Shown here: piece after piece, positions 18,169-29,351 of the stretch
How positions within the stretch are numbered: position 1 is the stretch's first letter
Layout: each line of letters starts with the position of its first letter
Origin: Corallochytrium limacisporum
Taxonomy: Eukaryota; Opisthokonta
Length of the DNA stretch: 64,000 bases
NCBI GenBank assembly: GCA_002811645.1
Contig: PDIP01000030.1
Coordinates: 86,481 to 150,480 of the forward strand
Reading direction: 5' to 3'
Program-made: the position numbers and the translations under genes
The notes under the pieces: generated by a model
Seen by the model: only the letters and a program-made list of their open reading frames with translations
What the model was told of the DNA's origin: nothing
Database searches by the model: none

Positions 18169-21100
18169 TCAGAAAGCTCGCTAGATTCACATTACCCACG
18201 CGTTCGTCTCTCTCACTACTAGACTATCTTGCCGCCGTCTGATCAGGAGTCTTGCCGAACTAGCAAGGTCTTTGTTGCAACATGAAAAATACGAACCGGT
18301 AATCCTAATTTCTCTTATTGTTGTCTGGCCCCATGGTCGGACTCTTATAATATAGTTGTCACCTCTGTGTTCTATCTTCCAGACTTGTGTTCGCAGAAAT
18401 ACCATCGTGGTAAGGAAAGCTCATTCGTCTCATCCCATTGATCGTTAAGTTGTTGCACTGTAACGAAGCCTTTGTCGTAGTCAGATATTCCATTGCCCTA
18501 ATTTCCAGTTCCGACAACGGCCAAGGGGTTGCTGCTCCGTGGCTTTACGTGCCACAGCGATTGTGCCTTCTTGAGTGTCGGTGTGTAGAGCGTGTTTGTG
18601 CGAATGATTGAATAGTGGGCACGACGGAAGCCAGCAGGGTGCAGACCTCCCGTCCCAACGCCCGCACACCATTGGAGGATTGAAAGTTGGAGTCCATTTT
18701 GAATGCCACCCTCACAATAAAGGTTCGATTCACCACCACCCCCAACGGACCGGCAGCAAGCAGCCCCGCTGCGCATCTATCTTTGCGCCATCTCTCGTGT
18801 TTTGGTTGCACTGAAATTAAACCAATCTCCGTATGGTCCAAACTGTGTGCCATTCCCGGTGACTCATTGTAATTTTGATATTTAGTTATCAAAGTTGTAC
18901 ACTGTCCCGGGCTGTGCGCAACTATGGAATGGTCCAACAAGAGATCGTCGCGGACCCTCGGCGAGAGGCACAGAAGGGCGAGGGGAATCACAAGCCCCCT
19001 TTCCACCGAATTTAGTACGTATGTTCAGTACTTGACGTCCATTTCTTTCTGTCTCCGATTGGCCAGAAGTTGCCCCCTTCTTCCGTCCCAGGGGAAAGAA
19101 AGAACACTGTCCCGGGTCTGCCACCCGCCCCTCCCTCGCCGTCCCTTGCCTGAGGTCCGCGCACTATGGAAACCCGCATACAAACCGACCAGGTTGAAAC
19201 CAGCACGGTACCCCAAGGAAATGTGACGGCCGCAGAGCGGTGCACATTGTCATCGTCGCCCCTGAACTGTTTTCTCTAGAGCAGACCACCTCCATAGCCA
19301 ATTATCGCCCAGTTCCTAGTACTATGGACAACATGTCAATACCTTCTTTGTTTGAAGTGGGGAACGACAGCTTAATGATTCCGCGATTGTCAAACGCAAC
19401 TCAGTCTTTTGATATCACTAGGGTCATACTGCAACATATAAGCTAATGGAGACGAACAGTAGATCTGTGACATGCTGTGAATTGGTTTCGTACTTTCGAA
19501 ACCTTGCCTCTAGCGAAAACAATACGACTGCAATGTCACATATCTGGTGTTAAGAAGAAAAGAGAGGGCATAAAAGAAAGGAACATTCTAATCTTGTTCT
19601 TCCTTGCGCTCCGATTTACGCAGTAACATTGGTCGTAGGCTCCGTGAATTTGCTATGGAGATAGACATTGCCAATCGTGGAATGCCCACCAGTTCAGAAT
19701 GGCGATGTCGGTAATAGGTGTGTCCGTTGATCCTTGTATCCTTATAGTGGGCCAGTGGACATGCACTCGGCATCGTCTGGCAGCCCAAACACAACATACA
19801 GCGCAGAACTTGCTGGTTTTCAATCCGTCCAGGCACTAGTTCTATGGCTTTAGCTGTATTCGTAACAGGTCGATCGATGTTGGGATAGACAGCCCTCTTG
19901 CACACCGAATGTGCAGCTCTCCTCCGGCTTCCGTACTACAATTGCGAATGCACGTGATGTCAATTGCGAGATGTGTGTGTTTGTGTAGGAGCCCCCCGGG
20001 GGGGGGGGGGGAGGGTCGCCACAACAGCAGTGTCTCTGTTGCGGGCCCAAACAAATTTCAGAAACTGCACAAGTAATTGAGGATTCTAAGCGCAGTCTCT
20101 GGCATTGGACCCTCGTACAACCACAACCAAGCCTTGGACCATTCCTACGGAGCAGGGTAAACCACTAGAATCTGCAACAATCTTCAAGTATGCCTAAGAA
20201 TAGCTAGGGTAGGATTAGAAGGCTTCCTATCACAAACGCGCAGTAGAGACCATCATATGTGTGCCATGATATAGTCACCACTGTATTCTCTGGGAATGCA
20301 GCCCGATTGGTGCTTTCATGATGACCACACATGCTAGTCATCTGCCGACCGATTCTTGTGACCTTGGGGATTCAATGCGGTTGAGAGCGAGATCGAAAAT
20401 TAGGCTTGCTTCGACCCACGGCTCGTTTTCATCTCACTGAGGAAAGATTTAACAGTTGGTATCATATTCCTTTAGGTCTACACAACAATATGTTTCCCAC
20501 CTCTGCTTAATCTCCAAATCTATTGACTCAAAATGACAAAAAGCAAACACGACCACGTAGAAGAGGACTTGCATGCAAACGCGACCCAATAAAATTCCAT
20601 ACCTGACGTTCAATTCGGTTGTCCCGCAGCATTCGTCCGCCTCCTTGGGGTAGACCCAACCAACGTGAACAATATTTTAACCAGGGTGAATCTATACAAT
20701 CAATATAATGGGGATCTATTTTTACGCACGCGAGATTGAGACCCGTAGACACCCACACAGTTCACACAGTGTCCGTGTGGCCCCGCCCCTCGCGGTCGGC
20801 GAATTGCCGTGGTGGCCGAGGGAGGAGAAGGGGCAGCCAAAAAGGATGCTCGTGTCCCAGCGAAGAAAAGGTCACTGAACCGTGCCTTTTTCCCGCGGAA
20901 TCCGTCCAAAGCTGTTGGTTGTGGTGCGATTGTGTAAATACATGTTCGGGGTAATATACAATCGTTTGCACATCCCGACTACGTCACATGTGGTGCTTTG
21001 GCTGAACGAAAGTAGTGATTATCAATACTCGTTTTTGAGACCACACCATGGAAGTTGCAGGTATGAGGAATCTGACCTTCAGAGGATCTGATCTATTGAC

Positions 21101-21240
21101 CTACATTTGTAATACGTGACGTTTGGCAGGACGATACCTTCTGCCAAATACACATCGCTTCCCTGAGGCAGGTACATGAAAAGTGAAGTTCACAAGAGAG
21201 ACGGAAATAAGCGCTTTCCAGGGTCAAATAGGATTAGAAG
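18169..21240. other. Divergent 3 kb gap between PLC and TTC5
   Basis: No gene could be established. It holds the 12-base motif at 19020-19031 (plus) and C6 followed by G14 at 19992-20011. Two short frames look somewhat protein-like: 19198-19446 (plus, ATG only at 19324, 40 codons) and 19588-19905 (minus, 105 codons, with CysMetLeuCysLeuGlyCys). Neither has a recognisable family, and both may be remnants or chance. Confidence 0.4.
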
Positions 21241-22521
21241 ATGGTGTCCATCACAGAGGGAAAGCTACATGAACAAAAACCGATGTTCACAAACGACGTA
21301 CACCAAGGTGTGAAGGATCTCTATGAACTTAGGGACCTTTTCCACGAAAGGAATGCTCCTGAGGAATGGGGCAAGAAATGGACAGTCGTTCAAGAGGCAT
21401 GCGATGAGCTCTGCGAGAAGTTGAGGCAAAGTGTTGAAGCTGCGAAGGGCGACGACAAGGCCGAGTTCCTCTTTCTGCTCGGTAAAGCATTGAATGTAAT
21501 GCAGGAACCCAGCGAAGAAGCTGTAGAGGTTCTTGAGCGGGCGGTTAAGCTTAATAGCAGTCTCTGGGAAGCATGGAATGAACTCGGTGAGCTACACTTT
21601 AAGCGCGGCAAGATTACAAACGCCCAGAGCTGTTTCATTGGTGGGCTAAACTACCACCAGAACAAGGTAAGTCACCGCAACCTCAGCATGGTCAATCGTC
21701 ACATTGCATACATTACCGTTGACCCTGCTGAAAAGCTAAAACTCTTCCAGCAGTCCCTGCAGGCTGCCAAGGACTCAGTGCGGCTAGATGTCAAGGATGG
21801 TCTCTCTTGGCTCATTCTCGGCAACGCCCACCTTGCTATGTACTTTGAAGTCTCTCGGGATCCTAGCCATCTAAAGCAAGCACAGAACGGATATAGCCAG
21901 GCTGCTAAGGATCCTGTTCAGCTGGGTAACCCGGATCTGTGGGCACATCAGGGACTACTGCATCGCTTCCAGGGTAATTATGAGGAAGCGGTGGCCGAGC
22001 TTCAGCGGGCAAAGGATCTTGAGCCTTCCAACGATGGCATGGTGAACAATTACAAGAGCTTTGTGGAAATGCTGCAGAAGTGCACTGAATTCCAATCCAA
22101 GCAGGGAAAGCTGAAGAACAAGAAGATCGAACAGATTGTAAGCAGTATCAAGCCTTCTGAAGGCAGTGGATCTATCAAGAACCTCGTGGAGGGAAAGGAT
22201 GTGAATGTGGTCAGCCTCTCAACTTTAGGGTTCATCCCGAAGGAGGAGACTGTGCCACAGACATACACTGTCATCGACTCTGAGAAAACCTGCGCCATTC
22301 TGGGCCTGTATAATGCTAGCACCGACCTCGTCCGCATGGACACCAAGGTGGAAATCACAGAGCCTGACTTTCGCAGTTACAACTTCGAGCACTGTGGGGA
22401 GCGATTCGCGTTCGAAATGTTCCATGTCCACCTACCCCACGCCAAACTTCGCATTAACGGCAAAACTCTGCACAAAGATGCATTTGTTGCCGCAAATATG
22501 GGCAGCACACTGACTCAGTAA
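21241..22521 (+). CDS. TTC5/STRAP-like TPR and OB-fold protein
   Basis: 426 residues. N-terminal helices are followed by TPR units, including GlyLysAlaLeuAsnValMet, then GluAlaTrpAsnGluLeuGlyGluLeuHisPheLysArgGlyLys, then AlaGlnSerCysPheIleGlyGlyLeu, and further on GlyLeuSerTrpLeuIleLeuGlyAsnAlaHisLeu, all as in animal TTC5. After residue 280 there is a LysLeuLysAsnLysLys linker and a beta-rich C-terminal OB-fold. TTC5 acts as a cofactor of p300/p53 in animals and recognises nascent tubulin on ribosomes for autoregulated tubulin mRNA decay. Here the tubulin role is the more likely ancestral one (inference). Length matches the animal protein (about 440). It is followed on the same strand by a glutamate kinase 360 bp downstream. 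Confidence 0.88.
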   Translation: MVSITEGKLHEQKPMFTNDVHQGVKDLYELRDLFHERNAPEEWGKKWTVVQEACDELCEKLRQSVEAAKGDDKAEFLFLLGKALNVMQEPSEEAVEVLERAVKLNSSLWEAWNELGELHFKRGKITNAQSCFIGGLNYHQNKVSHRNLSMVNRHIAYITVDPAEKLKLFQQSLQAAKDSVRLDVKDGLSWLILGNAHLAMYFEVSRDPSHLKQAQNGYSQAAKDPVQLGNPDLWAHQGLLHRFQGNYEEAVAELQRAKDLEPSNDGMVNNYKSFVEMLQKCTEFQSKQGKLKNKKIEQIVSSIKPSEGSGSIKNLVEGKDVNVVSLSTLGFIPKEETVPQTYTVIDSEKTCAILGLYNASTDLVRMDTKVEITEPDFRSYNFEHCGERFAFEMFHVHLPHAKLRINGKTLHKDAFVAANMGSTLTQ

Positions 22522-22882
22522 GGTTTACATACATTGCTTTTTAGTTGAGTACAGCTTTATGCACACAGCACAATGCCACACTATTTCTGCCAGCATTCAC
22601 CCCGCCACCCCTCCCCCCCGGGCGCGGGCCAATGGCGGCCCAAGCACCCGGGGCCAGGTGGCTCTGGCCCGCAAATGCCGCAGTGGCGGCGAAGGGAATC
22701 CGGTTCTCCACTGGAAGGTCGTGTGTGGCTATTAGTGGCCAGTGAGCACCGGAGTAAATGTGCGGTGTATGTGCCTGTCGTGTTTATAGCTTGTATAGTG
22801 TGAAACTGTAGAGACAAACATGCTTCAGAGTGCACTGGCGGGTGGACTGTAGTCCAGAAGAGGGGTTTTTCGACTATAGATC
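22522..22882. other. Gap between TTC5 and glutamate 5-kinase
   Basis: No gene. GC-rich, with a C7 run at 22613-22619 followed by GGGCGCGGG, upstream of the kinase. Confidence 0.5.
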
Positions 22883-23791
22883 ATGGCAGATGCAGCCAGG
22901 CCTCGGGCCGTTGTCAAAGTCGGAGGCAGTGGCATTGTTGATGAAAAGCGCCAAGTGATTCGCAGTGCCGCGATCACTAATGCAGTCGAATTGGTCATGC
23001 GCTTACGAAGCGCAGGGTATGATGTGATCTTAGTTAGCTCCGGTTCGATTAACCTGGGGCTTTTGCGGATGGGCATGTCGGGCGATTTGAATGAAGCTTC
23101 GATGAACTCGGTACCAATGAAGCAGACATTAGCTGCAATAGGCCAGAACATGCTTATGTCTACATGGAGCACGTATTTTGAGTACGTGGGAGTAAAGGTA
23201 GCGCAAGTCATGGTGTCTCGGGCGACTTTCGGAGAGCTTGCTTTTCGGAAGAATGCCAATCGCTGTGTGGCTGAGACTTTGAAACTTGGAGCAGTGCCCA
23301 TTGTTAATGAGAACGACACGACCTCAACAGAAGAGTTGAGCTATGGTGACAACGATCCTTTGGCAGCATTGTTGGCCGTGCATCTGGGTGCCAAATGGCT
23401 GTTCCTATTGGCAAATTCGTCTGCAGTTCGAGCGTCGGAAGACTCCGATAGGCTGTACCATCACATCCCCAACATTGAGGAAGCATTCCCGGGCCTGCAA
23501 GCGGACAGTAGGAAGACACGAAACATCCTGGGAGGCATGGCCACTAAGATTGCAGCTGCTCGCCTCGCGTCAGCCTACGGTATTCATACAGGAATCGTGT
23601 CCTATCTCCAAACTCGCAGCGTTTCCCCAATGATGGACTACCAGGCTGCCCTCGATGGTAAATGCCGAGCACCGGCACACGAAAGTGGTACACTCATCTC
23701 CGCTTCTGCATCCGTGGAAGATGACGCGGAGCACGATGATCATCGCCCTGCACGGTTGCTGGCAGACTTTCTCAAGGAATCAATTCATTAA
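22883..23791 (+). CDS. Glutamate 5-kinase, stand-alone, without PUA domain
   Basis: 302 residues of the amino acid kinase fold. Family landmarks are ValLysValGlyGlySerGly near the start, ValSerSerGlySerIle in the substrate loop, ValProIleValAsnGluAsnAspThr with TyrGlyAspAsnAsp, and GlyGlyMetAlaThrLysIleAlaAlaAla in the ATP region. It phosphorylates glutamate in the first step of proline synthesis. Animals and plants fuse this to the reductase (P5CS), and fungal Pro1 and many bacterial enzymes carry a C-terminal PUA domain; here the protein ends after the kinase fold. The usual LeuThrAspIleAspGlyLeu segment is replaced by LeuAlaAsnSerSerAlaVal. ATG in plain context. Tail-to-tail with the nuclease gene, 31 bp apart. 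Confidence 0.85.
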   Translation: MADAARPRAVVKVGGSGIVDEKRQVIRSAAITNAVELVMRLRSAGYDVILVSSGSINLGLLRMGMSGDLNEASMNSVPMKQTLAAIGQNMLMSTWSTYFEYVGVKVAQVMVSRATFGELAFRKNANRCVAETLKLGAVPIVNENDTTSTEELSYGDNDPLAALLAVHLGAKWLFLLANSSAVRASEDSDRLYHHIPNIEEAFPGLQADSRKTRNILGGMATKIAAARLASAYGIHTGIVSYLQTRSVSPMMDYQAALDGKCRAPAHESGTLISASASVEDDAEHDDHRPARLLADFLKESIH

Positions 23792-23822
23792 AGAATATAT
23801 GCATGGTCCTATTAAACGTACA

Positions 23823-24773
23823 CTATTTTCGCTCCAAAGTAGTAGCCAACATGATGTGATCGCTGGGATAGCGGGCGCATGGCAGATATGGCTCCTGGAT
23901 GTCGTTACCATTTGGCAGGTCCATCCACCGTACGGTCTTGAAATCCCGGGTACTGTATATGATGTAGTCAATGGTCCGCTTACGTATGATCAGGCCCTCG
24001 CCCTCCGAGGGATCCATTGGTGGTCGTGCCTTGTACGTCGTCCAAGGCAATGGCAAGGGTACAGAATCTTTTGCTGCTGTATTCTCTGGTTCATCGTCGT
24101 AAGCAGATCCCAATGACACCACAACCTCTCCAATTGTAAGCTCTGAGCGCAGACCTCTCATTTCCGGAGAGTCCCGCTCTGCGTTGCAGTCCCCACAGAA
24201 CACTATTGCTGCATCCTGACATTCGTGGGCCTCAATGAATTTCGATAATTCTTCACGAACGCACTTGACCTGTGCCTGGCGAATCACGGAGTTCTTTGCT
24301 CCAGCTTTTGCCTTCAAGTGGGTACCAGCAAACACTATGCGTTTGTCACATTGGGTGTCCCTGAAGAGACCAATCATAAACACTTGGTTGTGTGCTTCAG
24401 AGATGAGCTCCTTGAAACTGTACTGTGTCAATCGTTCCTTTTCAAAACGATCGGTGCGCCACATGATCGCGAGGCCATCGGCGTTGGTTGGCTTCTTCAA
24501 GAATTCGCCATTGTATCCGTATTTCTTGAGTTCTGGGAGGTACTGGGTATCAAAATGCTCGAGTTCCTCAAGAGCCATCAGGTCTGCGTCTGCACTCTTG
24601 ATCTCTGCAATGATCAGAGGGAAGCGGTAATCGTGCTTAATATACTTACGATCCACCAAAGGAAAATCATCCTGACACAAAGTATCCGAAAGAATATTGA
24701 ACTGTGCGATTGTCACACTATCCGCAGCCTTTGTTGCGGGGCCGCACCACTTTCGCTTATATAGATTTGCCAT
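23823..24773 (-). CDS. Nocturnin/CCR4-type exonuclease-phosphatase
   Basis: 316 residues, an EEP-fold enzyme. Motifs in order: GlnPheAsnIleLeuSerAsp (Asn26), LeuGluGluLeuGluHis (Glu70, catalytic metal ligand), GlyThrHisLeuLysAlaLys, GlyAspCysAsnAla, and SerAspHisIleMetLeu near the C-terminus. PheLysLysPro-like LeuLysLysProThrAsnAlaAspGly follows the pattern seen in nocturnin. Family members remove poly(A) tails or, in nocturnin, the 2'-phosphate of NADP(H). The substrate cannot be told from sequence. It lacks the leucine-rich repeats of CCR4 and has no clear mitochondrial signal. An upstream GTCA repeat and a 17-base direct repeat lie in its promoter region. Confidence 0.82.
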   Translation of the reverse strand: MANLYKRKWCGPATKAADSVTIAQFNILSDTLCQDDFPLVDRKYIKHDYRFPLIIAEIKSADADLMALEELEHFDTQYLPELKKYGYNGEFLKKPTNADGLAIMWRTDRFEKERLTQYSFKELISEAHNQVFMIGLFRDTQCDKRIVFAGTHLKAKAGAKNSVIRQAQVKCVREELSKFIEAHECQDAAIVFCGDCNAERDSPEMRGLRSELTIGEVVVSLGSAYDDEPENTAAKDSVPLPLPWTTYKARPPMDPSEGEGLIIRKRTIDYIIYSTRDFKTVRWMDLPNGNDIQEPYLPCARYPSDHIMLATTLERK

Positions 24774-25460
24774 ACCGAATTCGTCTGTCGGTCAGTCAGT
24801 CAGTCAGTCAGTGATTGTCACTTCTACCACACAACGAACATTGTCTAGTTCTGACTTGCCAAACGTATCAAGGACCTTTGGAGCGATGTGTGGTTTTCGC
24901 AGCGATGTGTGGTTTTCACCCGTCCCCAAACCGTAGGACCGTCCGAACCCCTCCCGCGGAGTCAGGCGGTTCTTGGTCAAATTAAAAAATCACATTTCTC
25001 GAGGGCGTTTTAAAAAGTAATTCCTTGCCAGGTTCCATCAACTTCAGGTGGCTGGTCTGGAGACGCTGGAGAATCCCCGGCGAGGAAGGGGAACCGGCAG
25101 ATGGGCTGCTGATCCACAGGGCGAACAATGAAACAGCGGGCCTGAGAAATCGGCAGGCTCGAGTCCGCAACAGATGTAATGAGCTGTAACATTTTCTCGG
25201 TATGATATATATTTAGGTAGTTTACCAACAGATTGGGGGAGGGTATCAAACGGGACTGCATGGTTACAATCAAGTGGTGGGATTTTGCCGGTTCCCCCGG
25301 AGGGAGGGGGTGATTGGTGAGCCTCTGGAATGTCGCCCTGCCACGGACAGGTACTAGTGCTGGGCTGGTACTTCATCTCCACTTCAATCGGATGGTTGAA
25401 TGTCTCTATGATGATTAAGATGTGCTCTTAACAAAAGGTGCAGTGGATTCGGTGGTGAAA
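24774..25460. other. Divergent promoter region with short repeats
   Basis: It holds (GTCA)5 at 24791-24810 and a 17-base direct repeat (24882-24898 and 24901-24917) close to the nuclease start. No coding sequence supported. Confidence 0.5.
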
Positions 25461-26318
25461 ATGGGACTACCATTCGTGTCCCTTTTAGTTACTGGATTGT
25501 TGGGCGTCATCTCGACTTGTGGCCTGGATATTGTTGAGGAATCTTTCTCTTTCGACTTTGCAGCCGCGGATAAGCGAGCGGGCTTCCAGGCCATTCTCGC
25601 TGACTACGATCAGCAATCGTTTAATTCACATATTGTAGATCCTCGAGAAACTGAAATTGAAGGAGATGACCCGGGAGACATTGCGTTTTATCTGGAGGTT
25701 GAAAATAAGTCGGACGATGTTTTCATAGGTCTGATTAAAAAAATTGAAGGGTTCGTGCCAAATAAACTTTACGGATATGACGCATGTGTGTCTATTGGCA
25801 CTCGAGAGAGTAACGAATGTATAGGTATCGGCGGTGGACCAGGAACTTCACAGTACGTTAAGATCGGTGTCTTTAATGTGCAACCCCAAGTGCGGCAGGA
25901 CCGCGAGGGCATCTACCGATTCTCCAACATCGATATTGGATTTCAGTCGCAAAGCGGGCCGACTTTCAAAGTTGTTGGGACAATGGGCCATGACGTACCG
26001 TGCGACGGTACAACTCCTTACCTGCCCAAGATATTGGAATCTAGGGCAGTGCGCAGTGAAAGTGGAGTTGCGGGAAATACCATTGTCGCAGACGAGACTG
26101 GCGCCATCTGGTTAATGTCCGGAGTCGACTCTGGCTTTGAGGGCAAGACCACCCTTTTCATCACAGATATGCACGTAACCTTCCTCTCCGTCGACGATTC
26201 ACCGGACGACAATTTGACGGACGGTGACAACAACAACCAAGCTAGTTTCCGCCCATCCCCTTGGGTGATTAATGTGGTTCTTGTTGGCCTCGGTGCTTCA
26301 CTGTACGGCATGTTCTAA
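25461..26318 (+). CDS. Secreted beta-rich protein with likely GPI anchor, related to bacterial lipoproteins
   Basis: 285 residues from the ATG at 25461 (the open frame extends upstream but has no ATG). A signal peptide of about 22 residues ends near ThrCysGly. The mature part contains AspTyrAspGlnGlnSerPhe, PheTyrLeuGluValGluAsnLysSerAspAspValPhe, CysIleGlyIleGlyGlyGlyPro with SerGlnTyrValLysIleGly, and TrpLeuMetSerGlyValAspSerGlyPheGluGlyLysThr. This pattern resembles, from memory, a family of bacterial surface proteins of unknown function. The end (Asn-rich spacer, then about 18 hydrophobic residues to the stop) fits a GPI-attachment signal. Four cysteines may pair. Function unknown; bacterial origin is inference. 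Confidence 0.72.
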   Translation: MGLPFVSLLVTGLLGVISTCGLDIVEESFSFDFAAADKRAGFQAILADYDQQSFNSHIVDPRETEIEGDDPGDIAFYLEVENKSDDVFIGLIKKIEGFVPNKLYGYDACVSIGTRESNECIGIGGGPGTSQYVKIGVFNVQPQVRQDREGIYRFSNIDIGFQSQSGPTFKVVGTMGHDVPCDGTTPYLPKILESRAVRSESGVAGNTIVADETGAIWLMSGVDSGFEGKTTLFITDMHVTFLSVDDSPDDNLTDGDNNNQASFRPSPWVINVVLVGLGASLYGMF

Positions 26319-29300
26319 AAGCTTCGATCTCAAAAACATAGATTACATTCCATTCTCCATCATGTGCATTTCATGCCAACTGAAGGTGACACCCTACAAA
26401 CGGGTAAGTTGTGTCCAATCCGACAGTGGGTAATTAAAATATACGGCTTGGTTTGGAACCCATTCCGGTTCGCTGACCGCCCCCTTGAAACATTTGGGTG
26501 CTGCAACCTCCCCCAACTCTCGTCCCTCCCAGACCATTTGCCCGCTTTCCCGGTGTGGGGGAGGATGGTTCTCCATCAACTCAACGGATTTCCATATATT
26601 ATGCACACTACCAACCCCAGGACAAAAAGTTTGCCCCAAGAAAATTAACCCGCAGCTCCGGGGTGCGCTGCGCTCTACAGTGGAAAGGCGGGATATCCTC
26701 CAAACGGGTCGGACGTTGCGTAGACATGGAATTTGGGGTGGTTTACGGGCCCGGTCCAAAACGCTGATAGTGGGACGGCTTAACGTGTCGTTGAGCATCC
26801 TCCCCAGCATGCTAATGTTTGTTCAATGTTTGCAACAGTAGTGGAAGGGTATACTTCTAGCATGCTTAGCGTGGCAAGCCCATGAGTAATCGAACGAAAT
26901 GGGTTCAGAATGATCTTTGACAACCGACGTCGTTTGGTTCTGTTCTTCCAACCTTGGCTATTTGTTCCCGCGCTAGCAGAAGGGAAGACGGTTTCTCATG
27001 TGGGATCTACTGCGCAGAGCCCGTTCGGGTGTCATCTATGCAGTTAGTTTCGTTGCAATCGCATCCCCACAGCAACACGGATTCCCAAGCGTCGGATCCT
27101 GGTGTAGTCTACTCTTGCATTCGAGCCTCCCTGTACTTGTGAAACATCCCCGAAGGGAGTTCTTCGCACCTCAGCCTTTGGTACCACAGAAAGGTATGTT
27201 CGATTGTGAATTCACCTCCTTCTTTGAAGCTCCTTCGGTATTCAAGATTGATGACGATTGGCCCCAGTGGCCCTGGCTTTACTCCGTTGTGGTACCCCTT
27301 CACCTTCTACGGACTGCCACCACCACCAACTGTACATTCCTTTATTTCACTCAAGTGAGAAACCAAAGGGGTCGAGTGTGGGTGACGTTGCCAATGAGAG
27401 TCCTGAATCCCCGTTTGCTAACAGCGTGTTTTGTTTTGTATAGAATTTCTATGACATAGGCTCACTTCTGGGACAAGTGCCCCAGCCATCCACGCCTCTG
27501 CGTCACCTTCTTTTTTTTCCCCTTCTTGTCATCACGGGCAACAAAACAACGGCAAACAAACGAAAACAAACGTAAGAGATTGCACACCCTCCCCACCCCC
27601 CCTACCATTTCATACGCCGTAGGAAGGAATTTCATTTGGGGTGACTGAGAAATTGCGCAATACTTAATGTACTGGGTTTCTACCACCTTCATCATCTGGA
27701 CTGACCCGCGTGGAAATGTGCAAAGCAACTATGAGAAGGTTTGTAGGAAGGTGTGAAGGCTCTCATTTAATGCGCAGTACTCTCTCTGCGCATTCTCATC
27801 ATGCCCTTGTATTTCATCGTGCTCATTCACACGTTCCACACACTCACGTCTTCACACCGAGAGTGGCTGAGTCAACTGAGCACAGCTTGCCGTTCATTCC
27901 TTGCCCCAATACCACATCAGTACGAGGATGGTACGAACTGGATTTTTCTTCTTTGTGATTTACTTTTGTATGTGTGTATGTGCAGTCTGCAACTGCACTT
28001 CGCACGGTCAATAGCCGCACTGGTGGCGCGGATCCTCCGTTGACTTTCGAAGTTGCTGCCTAGCATCAAAGACGATCCACAGAACCCACCGAGCGTCTCT
28101 CGCGTTCTCAGATTGGGAATTGCTTGCTTGTCTCAGTGCCTGTCATTGTCTGCTTACTGGTCTTCTGACATCCTCCACCATGGTACACAACTCATCCTTG
28201 GGTCTAGGTGTACTGATCCGTATGCGGACCGTATCTATGTATCCTCATATCATTGGATGACATGACTGTATGTCATATCCGATGCCGGTCGATTAAACTC
28301 TTTGCCGATCCTGGGGATCAGCAGCAAGTTGATACCCTACAGGTGTAGTGCGCAAGACGTCCTTGGAAGCGCACTGGGCACACGGTGGCTCAGGTAGCGC
28401 CGATGGGCGTCGGATCATTGTAAGTGATTGTTGGGTTTGATGATTTTTGTACAGCTACATATCACAATCGTGACGGGGCAAGTTCACTGTAATGGTCGCA
28501 AACAGAATGACACTACCGTCAGCTTTGACCGCGAAAGCCATTTCATTTTCTTTTCACCATTTAACCTGAGTCGTACCGAACGGGTCGGCCTTCTTTGAAG
28601 CCGCCCCCAAACAGGGCAACCGAGGTTTACAAAAATCCGAGGAATGTTAAGTACTGGTAGCGCAGCCCGGGATTGAGCAACGCAGCACCTCTGGTCGCAC
28701 CTGGCGGGGGCGCCCGATCAGAAAGTGGAAGGGCTGAAGAACAGTCCGTCCCTTGGCTACAGAGTTCTCCACATGTGGGTGGTTTGGTTGCTCCTGCCCG
28801 CCTGCTTGTCGGGGGCACGGAGTGGAAAATGCAAACACGGGAAGAGCGCCCCAGATAAATTGAAAGGGGCCGAGAGCTAGATTGGGCAGGCATTCGCCAT
28901 ACATTGTCCATATCCAACTGCACGAGGCCTCGTGTTGCAGGGCAATGGACATGTCTACAGACGGCAAGACTTTCGGGCCCGAAGCCAGTGGGATCCTTCG
29001 GACCGTAAAAGGAGCTTGTTGCCCATGTCTCGCTCAATGTGACCCGCGGCCGCAGGCTGCACATCACCAACTGTGCCCAAAAAGGAGACAGGTGCGAAAC
29101 GGGAAGGAATCTGCATATATTCAGTACCTGCAACGAGGCCACATAATTTTCCATAGTGGAAGGTCGGTCGAAGCAAAGGAAGAGCTGGACCCAGCCCGAA
29201 AAGGCCTTCTCTGGGACCGGGCGGGAGAGAAAATTTTCAAAAGGTCAACTAAATGTCGTGACCTCATATAGTGAGTTCATAGATAGCACTGCTTGTATAC

Positions 29301-29351
29301 GTGAGTAATGGACGGCATAACGAAGGCCTCCATCATTCGTCGTAGACTCTA
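26319..29351. other. Gene-poor region, left part
   Basis: No supported gene. It has motif copies at 27660-27671 (minus, perfect), 28643-28654 (plus, one mismatch) and 29116-29127 (plus, perfect), plus a C-rich run near 27591-27602. A 153-codon frame at 26998-27459 has some protein-like stretches in changing frames, possibly another remnant, but not enough to name. Confidence 0.4.

Noticed and set aside
18722..18745. Possible tRNA B box (GGTTCGATTC)
   Set aside because: No A box, acceptor stem or anticodon arm could be folded around it; no other tRNA was found.
24791..24917. GTCA repeat and 17-base direct repeat as a CRISPR or regulatory array
   Set aside because: Too few, too short and in a eukaryotic promoter region; simple repeats are enough to explain them.
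25422..25460. Upstream extension of the secreted protein
   Set aside because: It begins with GTG; the ATG at 25461 directly precedes a good signal peptide.
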